64,000 nucleotides of DNA from Clostridia bacterium (GCA_017410325.1 JAFQRA010000031.1:1-64000), one strand, 5' to 3'. Shown: positions 23,117 to 33,869, counted from the first letter of the stretch. The notes: a model not told the origin generated them from the letters alone. Translations and numbers: made by a program.

Positions 23117-24223
23117 ATCCAATAATTCAGCTATAATTGTGTTTGAAACGAGGAAGCCCTGAGGTGTGAGGCGGATGCCTTTTTTGTCGGAAACGAGCAG
23201 GCCGTTTTTCTCGAAAACCGTTGATTTATCAACCATTTTCGTCGGAATTTCAAAGCCGAAGCGGCTTTTACAGCCCTCGTTTGTCAAGCCCTCGGTGAGC
23301 CTTAAACGAAGCATTGTGTATTCCTCAAAGTTGCCGCCTTCGCCGTCCTCAACTGGCTGTGCGCCGTTGATAAAAGCTGTGGCATCGCTCGGGAAATAAA
23401 AGCGTTTTCCGCCGAAAAAGGAGTGTGCCGCCGCACCGATACCGAGGTATTCACGGCAGTCCCAATAAATGAGATTGTGGCGGCTTTCAAAGCCTTCTCT
23501 GGCAAAATTCGATATTTCGTACTGCCTGTAGCCGCGTTTTTCAAGCTCCTCGCAGGCGGTCAGATACATTTCACAGCAACCGTCCTCGTCGGGCAAATCG
23601 AGCAGTTTTTCCACCTTTTCAAAGGGTGTGCCCTGCTCGATCTTGAGCAGGTAGCTGCTAACGTGCTTTGCACCGCTTTCGGCGCAGAAAGCAATGCTTT
23701 CTTTTATGCTGTCTGTAGTCTGGAAAGGTATTCCGAGCATTAAATCAAGCGAAAAATTGTCAATTCCGCCGTCCTTAATCATACGGACGGCCTTTTCAAT
23801 TTCTGCCCTGCCTGCACGCCTGCCTAAGGTTTTGCGCTCCTTATCTATGGCAGACTGCATACCCATTGAAATGCGGTTTACGCCTGCGCTTTTCAGCAAG
23901 GCAATGTCGCTGTAACTCCAGCCCTCGCTCAGGTCAAACGGGTTGCATTCAACCGTGACCTCGCAGACGGGCTGCTTTTTTATTGTTTTTACGATTTCGG
24001 CAAGGCGGCTGCTGCCAAGCTGTGAGGGTGTGCCGCCGCCGAAATAAACGGTAGAAAAGCCGTTTTTCACGCTTTCCTGCCATATTATAATGTTTTTAAT
24101 AATAGAGGCGGTGTATTCGTCCTTCGTTTTTTCGTCTGCCGTAAAGGAGTAAAAATCGCAGTACGGGCACTTTGAACGGCAGAACGGAACGTGAATATAC
24201 AGCCCCGGTGCATCAGCCCTCAT
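23114..24223 (-). CDS. hemW: HemW-like radical SAM heme chaperone
   Basis: This 369-residue radical SAM protein of the HemW family was formerly called oxygen-independent coproporphyrinogen oxidase-like; HemW proteins bind heme. The cluster motif is [12 protein letters not shown] near residue 14. [15 protein letters not shown] and ISNFAREG are family signatures. The start at 24223 (or the ATG just before, 24226) places the first motif correctly; a longer reading frame upstream is just lepA in another frame. It overlaps the lepA stop by 11 bp, the usual lepA-hemW order in Firmicutes. Confidence 0.92.
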   Translation of the reverse strand: MRADAPGLYIHVPFCRSKCPYCDFYSFTADEKTKDEYTASIIKNIIIWQESVKNGFSTVYFGGGTPSQLGSSRLAEIVKTIKKQPVCEVTVECNPFDLSEGWSYSDIALLKSAGVNRISMGMQSAIDKERKTLGRRAGRAEIEKAVRMIKDGGIDNFSLDLMLGIPFQTTDSIKESIAFCAESGAKHVSSYLLKIEQGTPFEKVEKLLDLPDEDGCCEMYLTACEELEKRGYRQYEISNFAREGFESRHNLIYWDCREYLGIGAAAHSFFGGKRFYFPSDATAFINGAQPVEDGEGGNFEEYTMLRLRLTEGLTNEGCKSRFGFEIPTKMVDKSTVFEKNGLLVSDKKGIRLTPQGFLVSNTIIAELLD

Positions 24224-26027
24224 CATCGAGCTTGAGCACGGCCATAAACGCCTCCTGCGGCACTTCAACAGTACCGAACTGGCGCATACGCTTCTTGCCT
24301 TCCTTCTGCTTTTCAAGCAGCTTTTTCTTTCGCGTGATGTCACCGCCGTAGCACTTGGCAAGAACGTCCTTCCTCATAGCCTTGACGGTTTCACGGGCAA
24401 TAACCTTGCCGCCGATTGCAATCTGAATCGGAATTTCAAACATCTGGCGCGGAATATTGTCCTTGAGCTTTTCGGCAATCTTTCTTGCTCTGCCGTAAGC
24501 CTTGTCGGAGTGGATTATGAAGGAAAGGGCATCGATTATATCGCCGTTGAGAAGCACGTCGAGCTTGACGAGCTTTGACGGCTGGTAATCGGAAATCTCG
24601 TAGTCAAACGAGGCGTAGCCCCTTGTACGGGATTTGAGCGTGTCGAAGAAATCGTAGATAATTTCATTGAGCGGCAGCTCGTAGTGAATGTCAACTCTGC
24701 CGTTGGTGATGTAGGACATATCCTTGAATACGCCTCGTCTGTCCTGGCAAAGGTCCATAACCGCGCCGACGTAATCGCTCGGTGCGTAAATATGAGCGTT
24801 AGTCATAGGCTCCTCGCAGGCGGTAATCAGACCGGGGTCGGGGTAGTTTGTCGGGTTGTCGATTTCGACAATCGAGCCGTCGGAAAGGTGGATTTTGTAA
24901 ATAACGCTCGGCACGGTTGTGACAAGGTCAAGGTTATATTCTCTTTCAAGCCTTTCCTGTATGATTTCAAGGTGGAGAAGACCGAGGAAGCCGCAGCGGA
25001 AGCCGAAGCCGAGTGCGCCCGAGGTTTCGGGCTCGTAGGAAAGGGCGGCATCGTTGAGCTGTAGTTTTTCGAGCGCATCACGAAGTGACTCGTAGTCTGC
25101 GCCGTCGGCAGGGTAGATGCCGCAGAAAACCATCGGGTTGACCTTGCGGTAGCCGGGCAGAGGCTCGGAGGCGGGATTTTCGGCGGTAGTTACCGTGTCA
25201 CCGACACGGGCATCGCCGACGGTCTTGATAGATGCGGTGATGTAGCCTACTTCGCCCGCGGTAAGCTCGTCGGCCGACTCAAGAGAGGTGGCTCTCATAT
25301 AGCCGACCTCGACAACGGTAAACTGTGCGCCCGTTGCCATCATTCTCATTGTGTCGCCTGCCTTGATTTTGCCGTCCATAACTCTTACGTAGACGATAAC
25401 GCCTCTGTAGCTGTCATAGACGGAATCGAAAATAAGTGCACGAAGCGGCAGGTTTTCGTCTGCCGTTGGTGCGGGGATATCCTGAACAATGCGTTCAAGC
25501 ACCTGCTCTATGTTTTCACCCGTCTTTGCGGAAACACGGGGTGCGTTTGAGCAGTCAAGGCCGATTATGTCCTCAACCTCTGCGGCAACTCTGTCGGGGT
25601 CGGCGGCAGGCAGGTCGATTTTGTTGATAACGGGCACAAGCTCAAGGTCGTGGTCAAGCGCAAGGTAGGTGTTGGCAAGAGTCTGCGCTTCCACACCTTG
25701 CGATGCATCGATAATCAATACCGCACCGTCACACGCGGCAAGCGAACGCGAAACCTCGTAGTTGAAGTCAACGTGGCCGGGTGTGTCAATAAGGTTAAGC
25801 TCATACTCTTGACCGTCCTTGGCATTGTAGTTGAGCTTAACGGCGTGCGCCTTTATTGTAATTCCGCGCTCACGCTCAAGGTCCATATTGTCAAGCAGCT
25901 GCGACTGCATATCACGCTTTGCAACGGAATCCGTCAGCTCAAGCAGTCTGTCCGCAAGGGTGGATTTGCCGTGGTCAATGTGAGCGATAATTGAAAAGTT
26001 TCTTATATTTTCCTTGGGTACTGACAA
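24213..26027 (-). CDS. lepA: Elongation factor 4 (LepA)
   Basis: This 604-residue translational GTPase acts on ribosomes. Its G motifs are [14 protein letters not shown] near residue 16, DTPGHVDF and NKIDLP; LepA-specific features include [20 protein letters not shown] and the C-terminal [21 protein letters not shown]. Full length. The start codon is TTG, with GAGGTG 7 bp upstream; it gives the conserved beginning [19 protein letters not shown]. It is the second-last gene of a long minus-strand run. Confidence 0.97.
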   Translation of the reverse strand: MSVPKENIRNFSIIAHIDHGKSTLADRLLELTDSVAKRDMQSQLLDNMDLERERGITIKAHAVKLNYNAKDGQEYELNLIDTPGHVDFNYEVSRSLAACDGAVLIIDASQGVEAQTLANTYLALDHDLELVPVINKIDLPAADPDRVAAEVEDIIGLDCSNAPRVSAKTGENIEQVLERIVQDIPAPTADENLPLRALIFDSVYDSYRGVIVYVRVMDGKIKAGDTMRMMATGAQFTVVEVGYMRATSLESADELTAGEVGYITASIKTVGDARVGDTVTTAENPASEPLPGYRKVNPMVFCGIYPADGADYESLRDALEKLQLNDAALSYEPETSGALGFGFRCGFLGLLHLEIIQERLEREYNLDLVTTVPSVIYKIHLSDGSIVEIDNPTNYPDPGLITACEEPMTNAHIYAPSDYVGAVMDLCQDRRGVFKDMSYITNGRVDIHYELPLNEIIYDFFDTLKSRTRGYASFDYEISDYQPSKLVKLDVLLNGDIIDALSFIIHSDKAYGRARKIAEKLKDNIPRQMFEIPIQIAIGGKVIARETVKAMRKDVLAKCYGGDITRKKKLLEKQKEGKKRMRQFGTVEVPQEAFMAVLKLDDEG

Positions 26028-26078
26028 AATTTCACCTCATATAAAGAATGTCTTTGAATTTTCAGAGGCATCCGGATG

Positions 26079-26750
26079 TTATTTCTGTTTCTTTGCTTTA
26101 GGGGCTTTGGGTGTCTTTACCTCGTCAAGGTTGATGAGAATAAAGGAAAGTGTCCAGATAATCTCGAAAATGAAGATGAGAAGGACGGTTACGACAGCGG
26201 AGGAAAGCTGAAGTATTTTCAGCTCGCCTATAACGCTGGTCAGCGAGCCTGCACCGAGCAGACCTGCTATGCTTGCAATTGTGTTGCCCGAGCCCTTGAG
26301 AATTTCATCAATAATCGTGCTCAGCGGAAGCTCGCCCGAAATTACGATGTCCGTCATACTGTTGAACGAGGCGATTGCACCGATAACAGCAATACCGCCA
26401 AGGGCACTGAAAATCAGGTTAATCTTTTTTGCGTTTGTAAATGCCGAGCAGAAAAATACCGCAAGCACCATAACGATAGCAAGACAAAGGAAGACGAGAG
26501 CCGTAATACCCGGGGCCTTGAGCGGCTCAAGTATCTTGATTACGTTTTCGGAAAGGCCTATGCTTTCGGAGTTGAGCTCAATGCTGTAATCTCTGATAAA
26601 GTTCACAACGTCCTCAACCGAAAAGGCATCGTCAAAGTATCCCTCGGCAAAGCCGAGCTCCATAACGATTCTTATAAGCTTGAGAAAGTACAGGGCCGGA
26701 AAGGCGAGCAAAGCCGCCAAAGCCGCCACTATTCTGTAGAGAGCTTTCAT
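26079..26750 (-). CDS. Conserved-looking four-helix membrane protein
   Basis: This 223-residue protein has an N-terminal membrane helix (residues 4-25). An extracytoplasmic helical part of about 55 residues follows, then helices near 82-104 and 112-132, a loop, a last helix near 185-208, and a Lys/Pro-rich cytoplasmic end (TPKAPKAKKQK). I do not recognise the family. GAGG lies 10 bp before the ATG. It sits 11 bp after glnS and 51 bp before lepA, so it is probably co-transcribed with translation genes, but nothing ties its function to them. Confidence 0.75.
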   Translation of the reverse strand: MKALYRIVAALAALLAFPALYFLKLIRIVMELGFAEGYFDDAFSVEDVVNFIRDYSIELNSESIGLSENVIKILEPLKAPGITALVFLCLAIVMVLAVFFCSAFTNAKKINLIFSALGGIAVIGAIASFNSMTDIVISGELPLSTIIDEILKGSGNTIASIAGLLGAGSLTSVIGELKILQLSSAVVTVLLIFIFEIIWTLSFILINLDEVKTPKAPKAKKQK

Positions 26751-26761
26751 TTGTGTTTACC

Positions 26762-28399
26762 TCATTTCCAGGAGGAGTTGAGCGCAACCGTTCTGTTGAT
26801 AACGAGTGCGTCTGCGGTTGAATCCTTGTCAACGCAGTAATAGCCCTGGCGCATAAACTGGAAGGTGTCGCCCGGCTTGATATCCTTAAGGCCGCCTTCA
26901 ATCTTACAGCCTTCAAGAACGGTAAGTGAATCGGGGTTAAGGTCATCAAGGCTTTCGGGTGTTTCAACGTTGTAAAGCCTGTCGTACATCTTGACCGTTG
27001 CATCAACGCAGTCATCGGCACTTACCCAGTGAAGCGTGCCCTTGACCTTTCTGCCGTCGGGTGAATCGCCGCCCTTGGTTTCGGGGTCGTAAGTGCAGTG
27101 CAGGCAGGTTACTTCGCCGTTTTCATCGGTTTCATAGCCCGTGCAGGTTACAAAGTACGCGGCCTTGAGTCTTACCTCGTTGCCGGGGTAAAGGCGGAAA
27201 TATTTCTTTACGGGCTCAGCCATAAAGTCGTCCTGCTCAACGTAGAGGTTGCGTGAGAAGGTGATTGTTCTCTTGCCGAGCTCGGGCTTGTCGGGGTGAA
27301 CGTCAACCTCGATTGTTTCTGTCTGACCCTCGGGGTAGTTGTCGATAACAACCTTAAGAGGACGAAGGACTGCCATTGCACGGGGTGCGTTGGCGTTGAG
27401 GTTGTCGCGCACGCAGGCCTCAAGCAGGCCGTAGTCCACAACGCTGTGTGCCTTGGAAACGCCGACTCTGTCTATGAAATCGCGCACGGCCGCTGCGGGA
27501 TAGCCTCTGCGGCGCATACCGCAAAGAGTAACCATTCTCGGGTCGTCCCAGCCGCTGACTATGCCCTTTTCAACAAGCTCAAGGCACTTTCTTTTGCTGG
27601 TCTGGCAGTAGTTGACGTTAAGACGGGCAAACTCAATCTGTCTGGGCGGCTCGTCAAAGCCTATCTGCTCAATGAACCAGTTGTAGAGCGGTCTGTGGTT
27701 TTCAAATTCAAGTGAGCAAAGGGAATAGGTTACGTTTTCCTTTGCATCGGAAAGGGGATGTGCAAAGTCGTACATCGGGTATACGCACCACTTGTCACCC
27801 GTCTGGTGGTGGGTGACGTGAGCAATACGGTAGATAACGGGGTCACGCATATTGATGTTGGGGGAAGCCATATCAATCTTTGCACGAAGCACGCGTTCGC
27901 CGTTTGCAAATTCGCCCTTTGTCATTCTCTCGAAAAGGTCAAGGTTTTCCTCAATGCTTCTGTCACGGTAGGGGCTGTTTTTGCCGGGCTCGGTAAGCGT
28001 GCCGCGGTATTCTCTGATTTCGTCCGCAGTGAGGTCGCAGACGTAAGCCTTGCCGTCCTTGATGAGCTTTATAGCACATTCGTATATAAAATCAAAATAG
28101 CTGGAGGCATAGTAGCACTCGTTCCACTTGAAGCCGAGCCACTCAATGTCTTCTTTAATGGCGTCAACGTACTCAACGTCCTCCTTGGAGGGGTTGGTGT
28201 CGTCAAGACGGAGGTTGCATATACCGCCGTACTTTTCTGCCGTTGTAAAGTCAATGCAGATGGCCTTGGCGTGGCCTATGTGGAGATAGCCGTTGGGCTC
28301 GGGTGGGAAACGGGTCTGCACTCTCGTGTTGACACCTGCGGCTAAATCTTCATCGATAAAATCGTGAATAAAGTTTGATATTACTTTCTCTTCTTCCAT
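26762..28399 (-). CDS. glnS: Glutaminyl-tRNA synthetase
   Basis: This 545-residue class I synthetase charges tRNA-Gln directly. It has the GlnRS form of the HIGH motif, [14 protein letters not shown] near residue 32, the region [16 protein letters not shown], and the KMSKS-like loop QTSKRK. The C-terminal anticodon-binding beta-barrels are present ([11 protein letters not shown], then [14 protein letters not shown]). The gene follows gltX by 22 bp with CGGAGG at the start. GlnRS is found in only part of the Firmicutes, which otherwise make Gln-tRNA through GatCAB. Confidence 0.96.
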   Translation of the reverse strand: MEEEKVISNFIHDFIDEDLAAGVNTRVQTRFPPEPNGYLHIGHAKAICIDFTTAEKYGGICNLRLDDTNPSKEDVEYVDAIKEDIEWLGFKWNECYYASSYFDFIYECAIKLIKDGKAYVCDLTADEIREYRGTLTEPGKNSPYRDRSIEENLDLFERMTKGEFANGERVLRAKIDMASPNINMRDPVIYRIAHVTHHQTGDKWCVYPMYDFAHPLSDAKENVTYSLCSLEFENHRPLYNWFIEQIGFDEPPRQIEFARLNVNYCQTSKRKCLELVEKGIVSGWDDPRMVTLCGMRRRGYPAAAVRDFIDRVGVSKAHSVVDYGLLEACVRDNLNANAPRAMAVLRPLKVVIDNYPEGQTETIEVDVHPDKPELGKRTITFSRNLYVEQDDFMAEPVKKYFRLYPGNEVRLKAAYFVTCTGYETDENGEVTCLHCTYDPETKGGDSPDGRKVKGTLHWVSADDCVDATVKMYDRLYNVETPESLDDLNPDSLTVLEGCKIEGGLKDIKPGDTFQFMRQGYYCVDKDSTADALVINRTVALNSSWK

Positions 28400-28421
28400 T
28401 GTTGTTAAACCTCCGTGTATA

Positions 28422-30083
28422 TTAAAGAGTTGAGATTGCGTTGTTGATTCTTGCCGTTACCTCGTCCTTGCCGAGCAGCTGCATAATTGCGCAAAGGTCG
28501 GGTGTGTTGGAGCGTGAGGTTACAGCCATACGGATTACGCCGGAAACGTCGCCGACGTGACCCTTGAAGGCTTCGGGAGTCTTCTTGTATTCCTTTACGT
28601 TGGGTGTGAAGCCGAGAGGCTCACACATATCCTTGATTTTTGCAAACCATTCGTCCTTGCCGTCGGCAGGGTCGTAAACCTCAAGATATTTTGTGAGGAT
28701 AGCCTTTACGTCTGCCTTGTCAAGCTTTTCGTCAAACCTGAAGCAGGGGGTGTAAAGAGCGTTGTAAAGATAGCTTACATAGTCCTTTACTTCATTCCAC
28801 TTAGCTATGTCTTTACGGGGCTTGGGGCACTCACGGTCTATGTTGAGTACGGCTGTCGAGTATTCGGGGTCTGCGGTAAAGATTTCACAGAAATCCCTGT
28901 CGGCAGCCTCAGCCCACTTTGCAACGTTTTCGTAAACCTGTGCGGCACTCATAACGGAAATAACGTTCTTGCTTACGTCGTTGAGCTTTACAAGGTCGAA
29001 AAGACAGCCGCTGGAGCTCATCTTCTTGAGGTTGAACGGGAATTTTGCAATGTCCTCTCTCGGGTTTGCCCTGCGCCAGTCCTCAAAGTTGGAGTTGATA
29101 AGCGTGAGCAGGTATTCGAGCACGCTTTCCTTCGGGAAGCCCTCGTCGACAAAGTAGCTTACTGCCGCCTCGGGGTCCTTGCGCTTGGAAAGCTTGCGCT
29201 TGTCGCCCGTTTCCTCGTCAATTTTAAGCACCTGCGGTGTGTGTGCGTACTTGGGGCATTTATAGCCGCAGACGCGGAAAAGCTCGATGTGCTTGGGCAC
29301 GGAGGAAATCCATTCCTCGCCGCGGATAACGTGGGTCGTTCTCATAAAGTGGTCGTCACAGGCGTGGGCAAAGTGGTAGGTAGGTATGCCGTCGGACTTG
29401 AGAAGCACCTCGTCAATCGTGTTTTCGGGCATTTCAATTCTGCCCCTGATAACGTCATCAAATGCAATTCTCTTGTTTTCGTCACCCTGTGAGCGAAGGC
29501 GGAGCACGTAGCTTTCGCCTGCCTTGATTCTTGCCTCCTGCTCCTCAAAGCTGAGGTCGCGGCACTTGGCGTATTTGCCGAAGTAGCCCTTGATAAGTGC
29601 GCCCTCGCTTTCCTGCTTTTCACGAAGTGCGGTAAGCTCGTCCGCCGTGCAGAAGCAGGGGTATGCAAGGCCCTTTTCAACAAGGCTCTTTGCAACCGTC
29701 TGATAAAGCTCAACACGCTTGCTCTGCGTGTAGGGGCCGTAGTCACCCTTTTCGGTGCCGTAGCCGGTAACACCCTCGGTAAAGCCTACGCCGAAATAGT
29801 CAAAGCCGCTTACGATAGCGGAAACGCCGTCGTCAATCTCACGCTTTTTGTCGGTGTCCTCAATTCTCAGGAAGGATACACCGCCCGTGGACTGCGCCGT
29901 GAGAATATCAACAAGTGCGCTGAAAAAGCCGCCGATGTGCAGATAGCCCGTGGGGCTGGGTGCGAAACGGGCAACTCTTGCGCCCTCGGGGAGATTGCGG
30001 GGCGGATAAATCTTCTCATAATCCTCCGGTGTTTTTGTAATGTGCGGAAAGAGAAGCTGTGCAAGTTTTTCGTTGTTAGTCAT
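28422..30083 (-). CDS. gltX: Glutamyl-tRNA synthetase
   Basis: This 553-residue class I synthetase has the HIGH motif [14 protein letters not shown] near residue 40, the GluRS region [16 protein letters not shown], and the KMSKS motif KLSKRKDPE. It is longer than the common bacterial GluRS (about 480 residues): about 35 extra residues precede the catalytic core ([20 protein letters not shown]), and the anticodon-binding part is also extended. This clostridial type usually occurs with a GlnRS, as here. AATGAGG precedes the ATG. Confidence 0.95.
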   Translation of the reverse strand: MTNNEKLAQLLFPHITKTPEDYEKIYPPRNLPEGARVARFAPSPTGYLHIGGFFSALVDILTAQSTGGVSFLRIEDTDKKREIDDGVSAIVSGFDYFGVGFTEGVTGYGTEKGDYGPYTQSKRVELYQTVAKSLVEKGLAYPCFCTADELTALREKQESEGALIKGYFGKYAKCRDLSFEEQEARIKAGESYVLRLRSQGDENKRIAFDDVIRGRIEMPENTIDEVLLKSDGIPTYHFAHACDDHFMRTTHVIRGEEWISSVPKHIELFRVCGYKCPKYAHTPQVLKIDEETGDKRKLSKRKDPEAAVSYFVDEGFPKESVLEYLLTLINSNFEDWRRANPREDIAKFPFNLKKMSSSGCLFDLVKLNDVSKNVISVMSAAQVYENVAKWAEAADRDFCEIFTADPEYSTAVLNIDRECPKPRKDIAKWNEVKDYVSYLYNALYTPCFRFDEKLDKADVKAILTKYLEVYDPADGKDEWFAKIKDMCEPLGFTPNVKEYKKTPEAFKGHVGDVSGVIRMAVTSRSNTPDLCAIMQLLGKDEVTARINNAISTL

Positions 30084-30105
30084 TTGCTTTTTACCTCATT
30101 TATTT

Positions 30106-30459
30106 TCAGCCGATTTTAGTATCTGCTTTATTTACGATTTCGTGTTTTGCTTCCGCTTTGCGGAAATACGGGTCGGGCGCAGGCGGAGAAAAAACAGCTT
30201 TGAGAACAATGTGTGTTACTCCGAGTCCTGCGGCTGCGCCGAGGATTATTGCGGGAATAAATACAGCGGACTGTTTCGGAGAAGCTTTATCTACGACCTC
30301 GCTGTCAATATAGTCCTGCTCCATTTCGTTGTAATTATCGTATTCCTCATAGTAGTAATCTTCGTTTCCGTCTTGGATTTCAGCCTGTGCGGCGGCACAG
30401 AATATTAACGGCAAAGCGAAAAACACAGCCGAAACGGAAAAAATAAATTTTTTTACCAT
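30106..30459 (-). CDS. Small exported membrane protein
   Basis: This 117-residue protein has a signal-like N-terminus (FIFSVSAVFFALPLIFCAAAQA), an acidic Tyr/Glu/Asp stretch (NEDYYYEEYDNYNEM), a second membrane helix (about 67-90) and a short charged tail. The ATG at 30459 overlaps the stop of the preceding gene (ATGGTAA); a longer frame upstream is only that gene in another frame. The family is not recognised. By position it works with the 245-residue membrane protein; in related bacteria such partners often carry a TPM domain, absent here. Confidence 0.7.
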   Translation of the reverse strand: MVKKFIFSVSAVFFALPLIFCAAAQAEIQDGNEDYYYEEYDNYNEMEQDYIDSEVVDKASPKQSAVFIPAIILGAAAGLGVTHIVLKAVFSPPAPDPYFRKAEAKHEIVNKADTKIG

Positions 30460-31190
30460 AGTGTTTTCACCGCCATCCATATAAGCTGGCCGATTACGGC
30501 GCCGATTGCTGCACCTGCGCCGAGCAGGGCAACGGTTTTGTTTGTGCTCCTTGGCGGCACGCCTGCAATTTTGCCCGTCTGTCCGTTCATAAATAAACGG
30601 CAGGGCTGACCCTTGTATTCGCAGTCGAGCACCCACATCGGGAGCAGTATATTTGTTGTGTCCAGGCTGTCGAGTTCGTGCGAAAGCTCAAGCGTTTTTT
30701 CGCTTGTGTAGTCACGGAGTGTTTTTTTGATTTCGTTTACTGCCGCTTGTTCAATCTCGGGCCTGATTTTTTCAAAAGCTTCCTCTGCGGAAAGCACGGC
30801 TTGATGAATATCGGCTTTTACAGCAAGGGCAGAATCAAAAGCTTTAAGTCCTTGCAAATCGTAAGGCTCAAGAAGGCTGAACAGGGTTTCGTCCACCTTG
30901 TCTCCCGAAAGAGCCAACAAGCCGCTGAAGCGTGATTTCAGTTCACGCTGTACAGTTACGGCGGAAAATTCCTCTGCCTCACGCTGCGTGCATTCACTTT
31001 TGAGCTTTGTTGTTATTTCACAGCCGAATTCAAAAGCGGGAAAATAAACGGGCTTTACCCTTCCCTGCCTTGCCGCTTCAAAAATCTCGGTAGGGTTGAG
31101 CTTGTTGCGGGAAATATAGCGTGCAAAGCTGTGAGATGCCTGCTGTGCCGTAAATTCAAAGGGGATTATTTTTGTGTTTAAATCTGACAT
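30453..31190 (-). CDS. Membrane-associated protein of the TFIIB-type zinc-ribbon family, ribbon missing
   Basis: This 245-residue protein has IIPFEFTAQQASHSFARYI at its start and, near residues 185-215, ILLPMWVLDCEYKGQPCRLF followed by MNGQTGKIAGVPP. It ends in one or two membrane helices. This layout matches clostridial 'TFIIB-type zinc ribbon' membrane proteins, but the usual N-terminal Cys-x2-Cys ribbon is absent, so it is a shortened relative. It lies 7 bp after a glycerophosphodiesterase gene and overlaps the next small gene. Function unknown. Confidence 0.7.
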   Translation of the reverse strand: MSDLNTKIIPFEFTAQQASHSFARYISRNKLNPTEIFEAARQGRVKPVYFPAFEFGCEITTKLKSECTQREAEEFSAVTVQRELKSRFSGLLALSGDKVDETLFSLLEPYDLQGLKAFDSALAVKADIHQAVLSAEEAFEKIRPEIEQAAVNEIKKTLRDYTSEKTLELSHELDSLDTTNILLPMWVLDCEYKGQPCRLFMNGQTGKIAGVPPRSTNKTVALLGAGAAIGAVIGQLIWMAVKTLW

Positions 31191-31197
31191 AGGTCAA

Positions 31198-32091
31198 TCA
31201 TTCCTCTGCCGTGTTGTATACAATTCGGTTGGTTGTAAATGTTGTTATTCCTCTCTCGTAAAGCTTTTCGAGCTTTGAGGGGGAATCTATCGTCCAGCAG
31301 GCGAGTTTTATACCCTTTTCGGTAAAGGCATCAATCTCCTTTTGCGTGCCTGCCTTGTTGCCGTTGAAGGAAACACCGATTTCGGGTGTCTTCGCGGCAG
31401 TTTCAAGCGTTTCGCCGTCAAGATTGTTTGTCAGCCAGTAAAGCTCAACCGTTTCCTGTATAAAGGTGGTTTTGCCGGTGCTGATAAGCGTGCTGATGTA
31501 CTCAATCTGCTCACGGTCAAAGCTGATTATCATCATATCGGTGTTTCTGCGTGCGGCAATGAAATTGAGAAGCTCGGGTATATGCTCCGTGCCGCCGTCT
31601 TTGATTTCAATAACGGGCTTTAAGCTCTTTTCCGAACACACAGCGAGCATCTGCTCAAGAGTGGGTACGGTGATTACGTAGGAAAGAGCATCCTTTAAGT
31701 TTTTACCCTCGTCAATGCGGCAGGAAATAATCTGCTTATAAGTAAGGTCGCCGACCTTGCCTTCGCCGTCTGTCATACGGTCAATATCCTCATCGTGCAT
31801 AAGCACCCACATACCGTCCTTGGTGCGGCGGATGTCAAATTCAACATATCCGTAGCCGTACTCGGCGCTTTTTGCGGCGGCTTCAAGCGTGTTTTCGGGG
31901 GCAAGCTTGTTAAGACCTCTGTGGGATATGAGCGTAACTGCACCGTTGTCTTCAATACCTGCACGGGAAAGCTTGCATACGCTGTTGCCGTTTATTACGC
32001 AGGCAATTACAACCGCAATTATTATAATCGGAACGGCAATGGCGGCGGCAATAAGACCCTTTTTGAATTTTTTGTTCAGTATAAGATACAA
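31198..32091 (-). CDS. Glycerophosphodiester phosphodiesterase, membrane-anchored
   Basis: This 297-residue enzyme hydrolyses glycerophosphodiesters (deacylated phospholipids) to glycerol-3-phosphate and an alcohol. An N-terminal membrane helix (about 12-32) places the GDPD domain outside. Catalytic signatures are SHRGLNKLAPENT (His57 and Arg58), EFDIRRTKDG and LMHDEDIDRMT. The TTG at 32091 is taken as start because AAGGA from the end of the lipase gene lies 9 bp upstream; the preceding lipase stop is 5 bp away. The partnership fits: the lipases remove acyl chains and this enzyme cleaves the remaining head group. Confidence 0.9.
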   Translation of the reverse strand: MYLILNKKFKKGLIAAAIAVPIIIIAVVIACVINGNSVCKLSRAGIEDNGAVTLISHRGLNKLAPENTLEAAAKSAEYGYGYVEFDIRRTKDGMWVLMHDEDIDRMTDGEGKVGDLTYKQIISCRIDEGKNLKDALSYVITVPTLEQMLAVCSEKSLKPVIEIKDGGTEHIPELLNFIAARRNTDMMIISFDREQIEYISTLISTGKTTFIQETVELYWLTNNLDGETLETAAKTPEIGVSFNGNKAGTQKEIDAFTEKGIKLACWTIDSPSKLEKLYERGITTFTTNRIVYNTAEE

Positions 32092-32096
32092 AGCTG

Positions 32097-33869
32097 TCAG
32101 TCCTTATATTCAAAATAGATTGTGCGTGTGAACGGGTCGGAAAGCAGGTCGTTTTTACGCTCGTAACGGATTTCAACCTTCAGGCGGTCCGTGCCTTCCG
32201 GAATTACGCAGGGTACGGTGATTTCACCGGCACGGCATACCGTAAGGTTTTCGCCGATGTTCTGCTCAACACCGTTTATTTTTACGGAAAGGATGTTGAG
32301 CGAATAGCTATCGGTGAGGCTCTTTATGAGCATTTCACTGCTCTGCTGGCTGTATTCGCCCGTTTTGCTGTCGGTAAAGCGTACGTAAACTCCGTCAAGC
32401 GGATTCTGGGAAAGCTCAAACTGCGGATACCTGCCGTCGGAATGAACGTCGGTTATATTGTCGGTTAAAAGCAGTTCGAGAATAAGACATCTCGTGTAGG
32501 GGTCAAACCAGGTCTGCGTGTGGTATTGCTCGTAAACAAACCAGGTGTTTTCGGGCAGATAGCAGCAGGATGCGTCAACCGTGCCCGTCGGTGCAATGTG
32601 GTCGTGTGAAGCGTCTTTGCAGACCGTATTTTTCTGAACGTAGTCCTTGCCGAGCGTTTCGCCGTAAACGCTTGCGTTTGCACCGCAGGTGTGGGTGGTG
32701 TTGATAATAAAGTCGGAATCAATCTTTTTGCCCGTGCCGAGCTGTGTGCCGTAGTTGGAGATTATGTTGATGCTCACTCCTGCCTGCTGTGCCCGTCTTA
32801 AGCCTTCGCCCATATTTGCCATACATTCGTAGTGCATTTTGTCTGCCTTTTCGATTATTTCGGCATTTTCTACGGGGTCAAGGTATACGTCACGCAGTGC
32901 GGTGTAGGTTTCAATGTCCATAAAATCCCAAACCGAGCCGAAATATATTGCGTGGGGCAGAAGTACCTCGTTGAAAGCCGTTTTTACAAGGCTGTTGAGG
33001 AATTCCTGCGGAAGCAGTCTGCCGAGCCAGCGCAGGTCAAGCTCAATGTTGAGCATAACGCAGGCAAAGCGGAGCAGCTCTTCCAGATTGAAGTTTATGG
33101 GGTCTGCGCCGAGCAGCTCCGTTACGAGCGTTGTGCCGCCCGTAGCAGGAGAATTGAGCACGGCGTTGTCTACCTTGCCTTCGGTGCCGTAGTAATAAAG
33201 GTAGGTTGCGGTAAGCTGACCGCCGTGGCTCATTGAGAAAATGTCAACCTTGTCTGCGCCTGTCTTGGCAAGCACGCTGTCAATAAACTCGGCAAGGTGT
33301 GCACTGTTGTCAATCTGGCTTCGGCGCCAGTCGGTGTTGAATACGTAAATATATTCCTCCGGTACGGTCTTTGCCATTGTATCTATGAAATCATCCTGGA
33401 AGAAGGGCATACCGTCGCCGTTGAGCTCATCTTTAATATAGGTTATGCTTGCCTCTTCAACCGTGGAAGGGAAGGAGACTATATTGTATTTTGATGAACC
33501 GTCGGGCAGCATTGAAATATCGTCGATAAGCTCGGCGGATACTTCTCTGAACTGCTCGACAAACGGCGCAGTGTCACCGTCGGCATATTTTGAAATGCTG
33601 GAAAGGATACCGTACAGGTTGGGTATGAGCTTTTTGAAAAGGTCTCCGGGCTTTATGCCCCAGACCTGTTCTTCGGTCTCAAGCCCTCTGTCTCTTATAA
33701 GTATCGGTCCCGAATAGCCCTGAATGAATATCACAGGGTGGCCGTCCCATTCAAAGGACGGAAGGTTTTCTTCTTTTGCGGCTGTTGCGGCGCTTGCCGT
33801 ACAGCTGAATATCATTACAGCGCAAAGAATTACGCTGATTACTCTTTTCATTTTCATTTTCATTTTCAA
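32097..33869 (-). CDS. Secreted LCAT-like lipase/acyl hydrolase, copy 2
   Basis: This 590-residue exported alpha/beta hydrolase has a signal peptide (VISVILCAVMIFSCTASAATA). The serine nucleophile elbow is FSMSHGGQLTATYLYY near residue 215, with GHPVIFIQGYSGPI near residue 45 as oxyanion region. Sequence layout resembles lecithin:cholesterol acyltransferase-type lipases, so a phospholipid or acyl-glycerol substrate is likely. It is a clear paralogue of the next gene (DWRRSQIDNSAHLAEFIDSVL against DWRLGQIDNSERLAEFIDDVL, abbreviated). The start is ambiguous: TTG at 33869 and ATGs at 33863, 33857 and 33851 are all in frame in an ATGAAA repeat. Confidence 0.85.
   Translation of the reverse strand: MKMKMKMKRVISVILCAVMIFSCTASAATAAKEENLPSFEWDGHPVIFIQGYSGPILIRDRGLETEEQVWGIKPGDLFKKLIPNLYGILSSISKYADGDTAPFVEQFREVSAELIDDISMLPDGSSKYNIVSFPSTVEEASITYIKDELNGDGMPFFQDDFIDTMAKTVPEEYIYVFNTDWRRSQIDNSAHLAEFIDSVLAKTGADKVDIFSMSHGGQLTATYLYYYGTEGKVDNAVLNSPATGGTTLVTELLGADPINFNLEELLRFACVMLNIELDLRWLGRLLPQEFLNSLVKTAFNEVLLPHAIYFGSVWDFMDIETYTALRDVYLDPVENAEIIEKADKMHYECMANMGEGLRRAQQAGVSINIISNYGTQLGTGKKIDSDFIINTTHTCGANASVYGETLGKDYVQKNTVCKDASHDHIAPTGTVDASCCYLPENTWFVYEQYHTQTWFDPYTRCLILELLLTDNITDVHSDGRYPQFELSQNPLDGVYVRFTDSKTGEYSQQSSEMLIKSLTDSYSLNILSVKINGVEQNIGENLTVCRAGEITVPCVIPEGTDRLKVEIRYERKNDLLSDPFTRTIYFEYKD

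Noticed and set aside
26076-26840. 254-codon plus-strand frame opposite the membrane protein and glnS end
   Set aside because: Lys/Asn/Cys-rich antisense translation spanning two real genes and the gap between them.
28557-29492. 311-codon plus-strand frame opposite gltX
   Set aside because: Shadow of the synthetase gene; no start signal and no family features.
33849-33869. ATGAAA repeat as a phase-variation switch
   Set aside because: The unit is 6 bp, so changes in copy number do not shift the frame.
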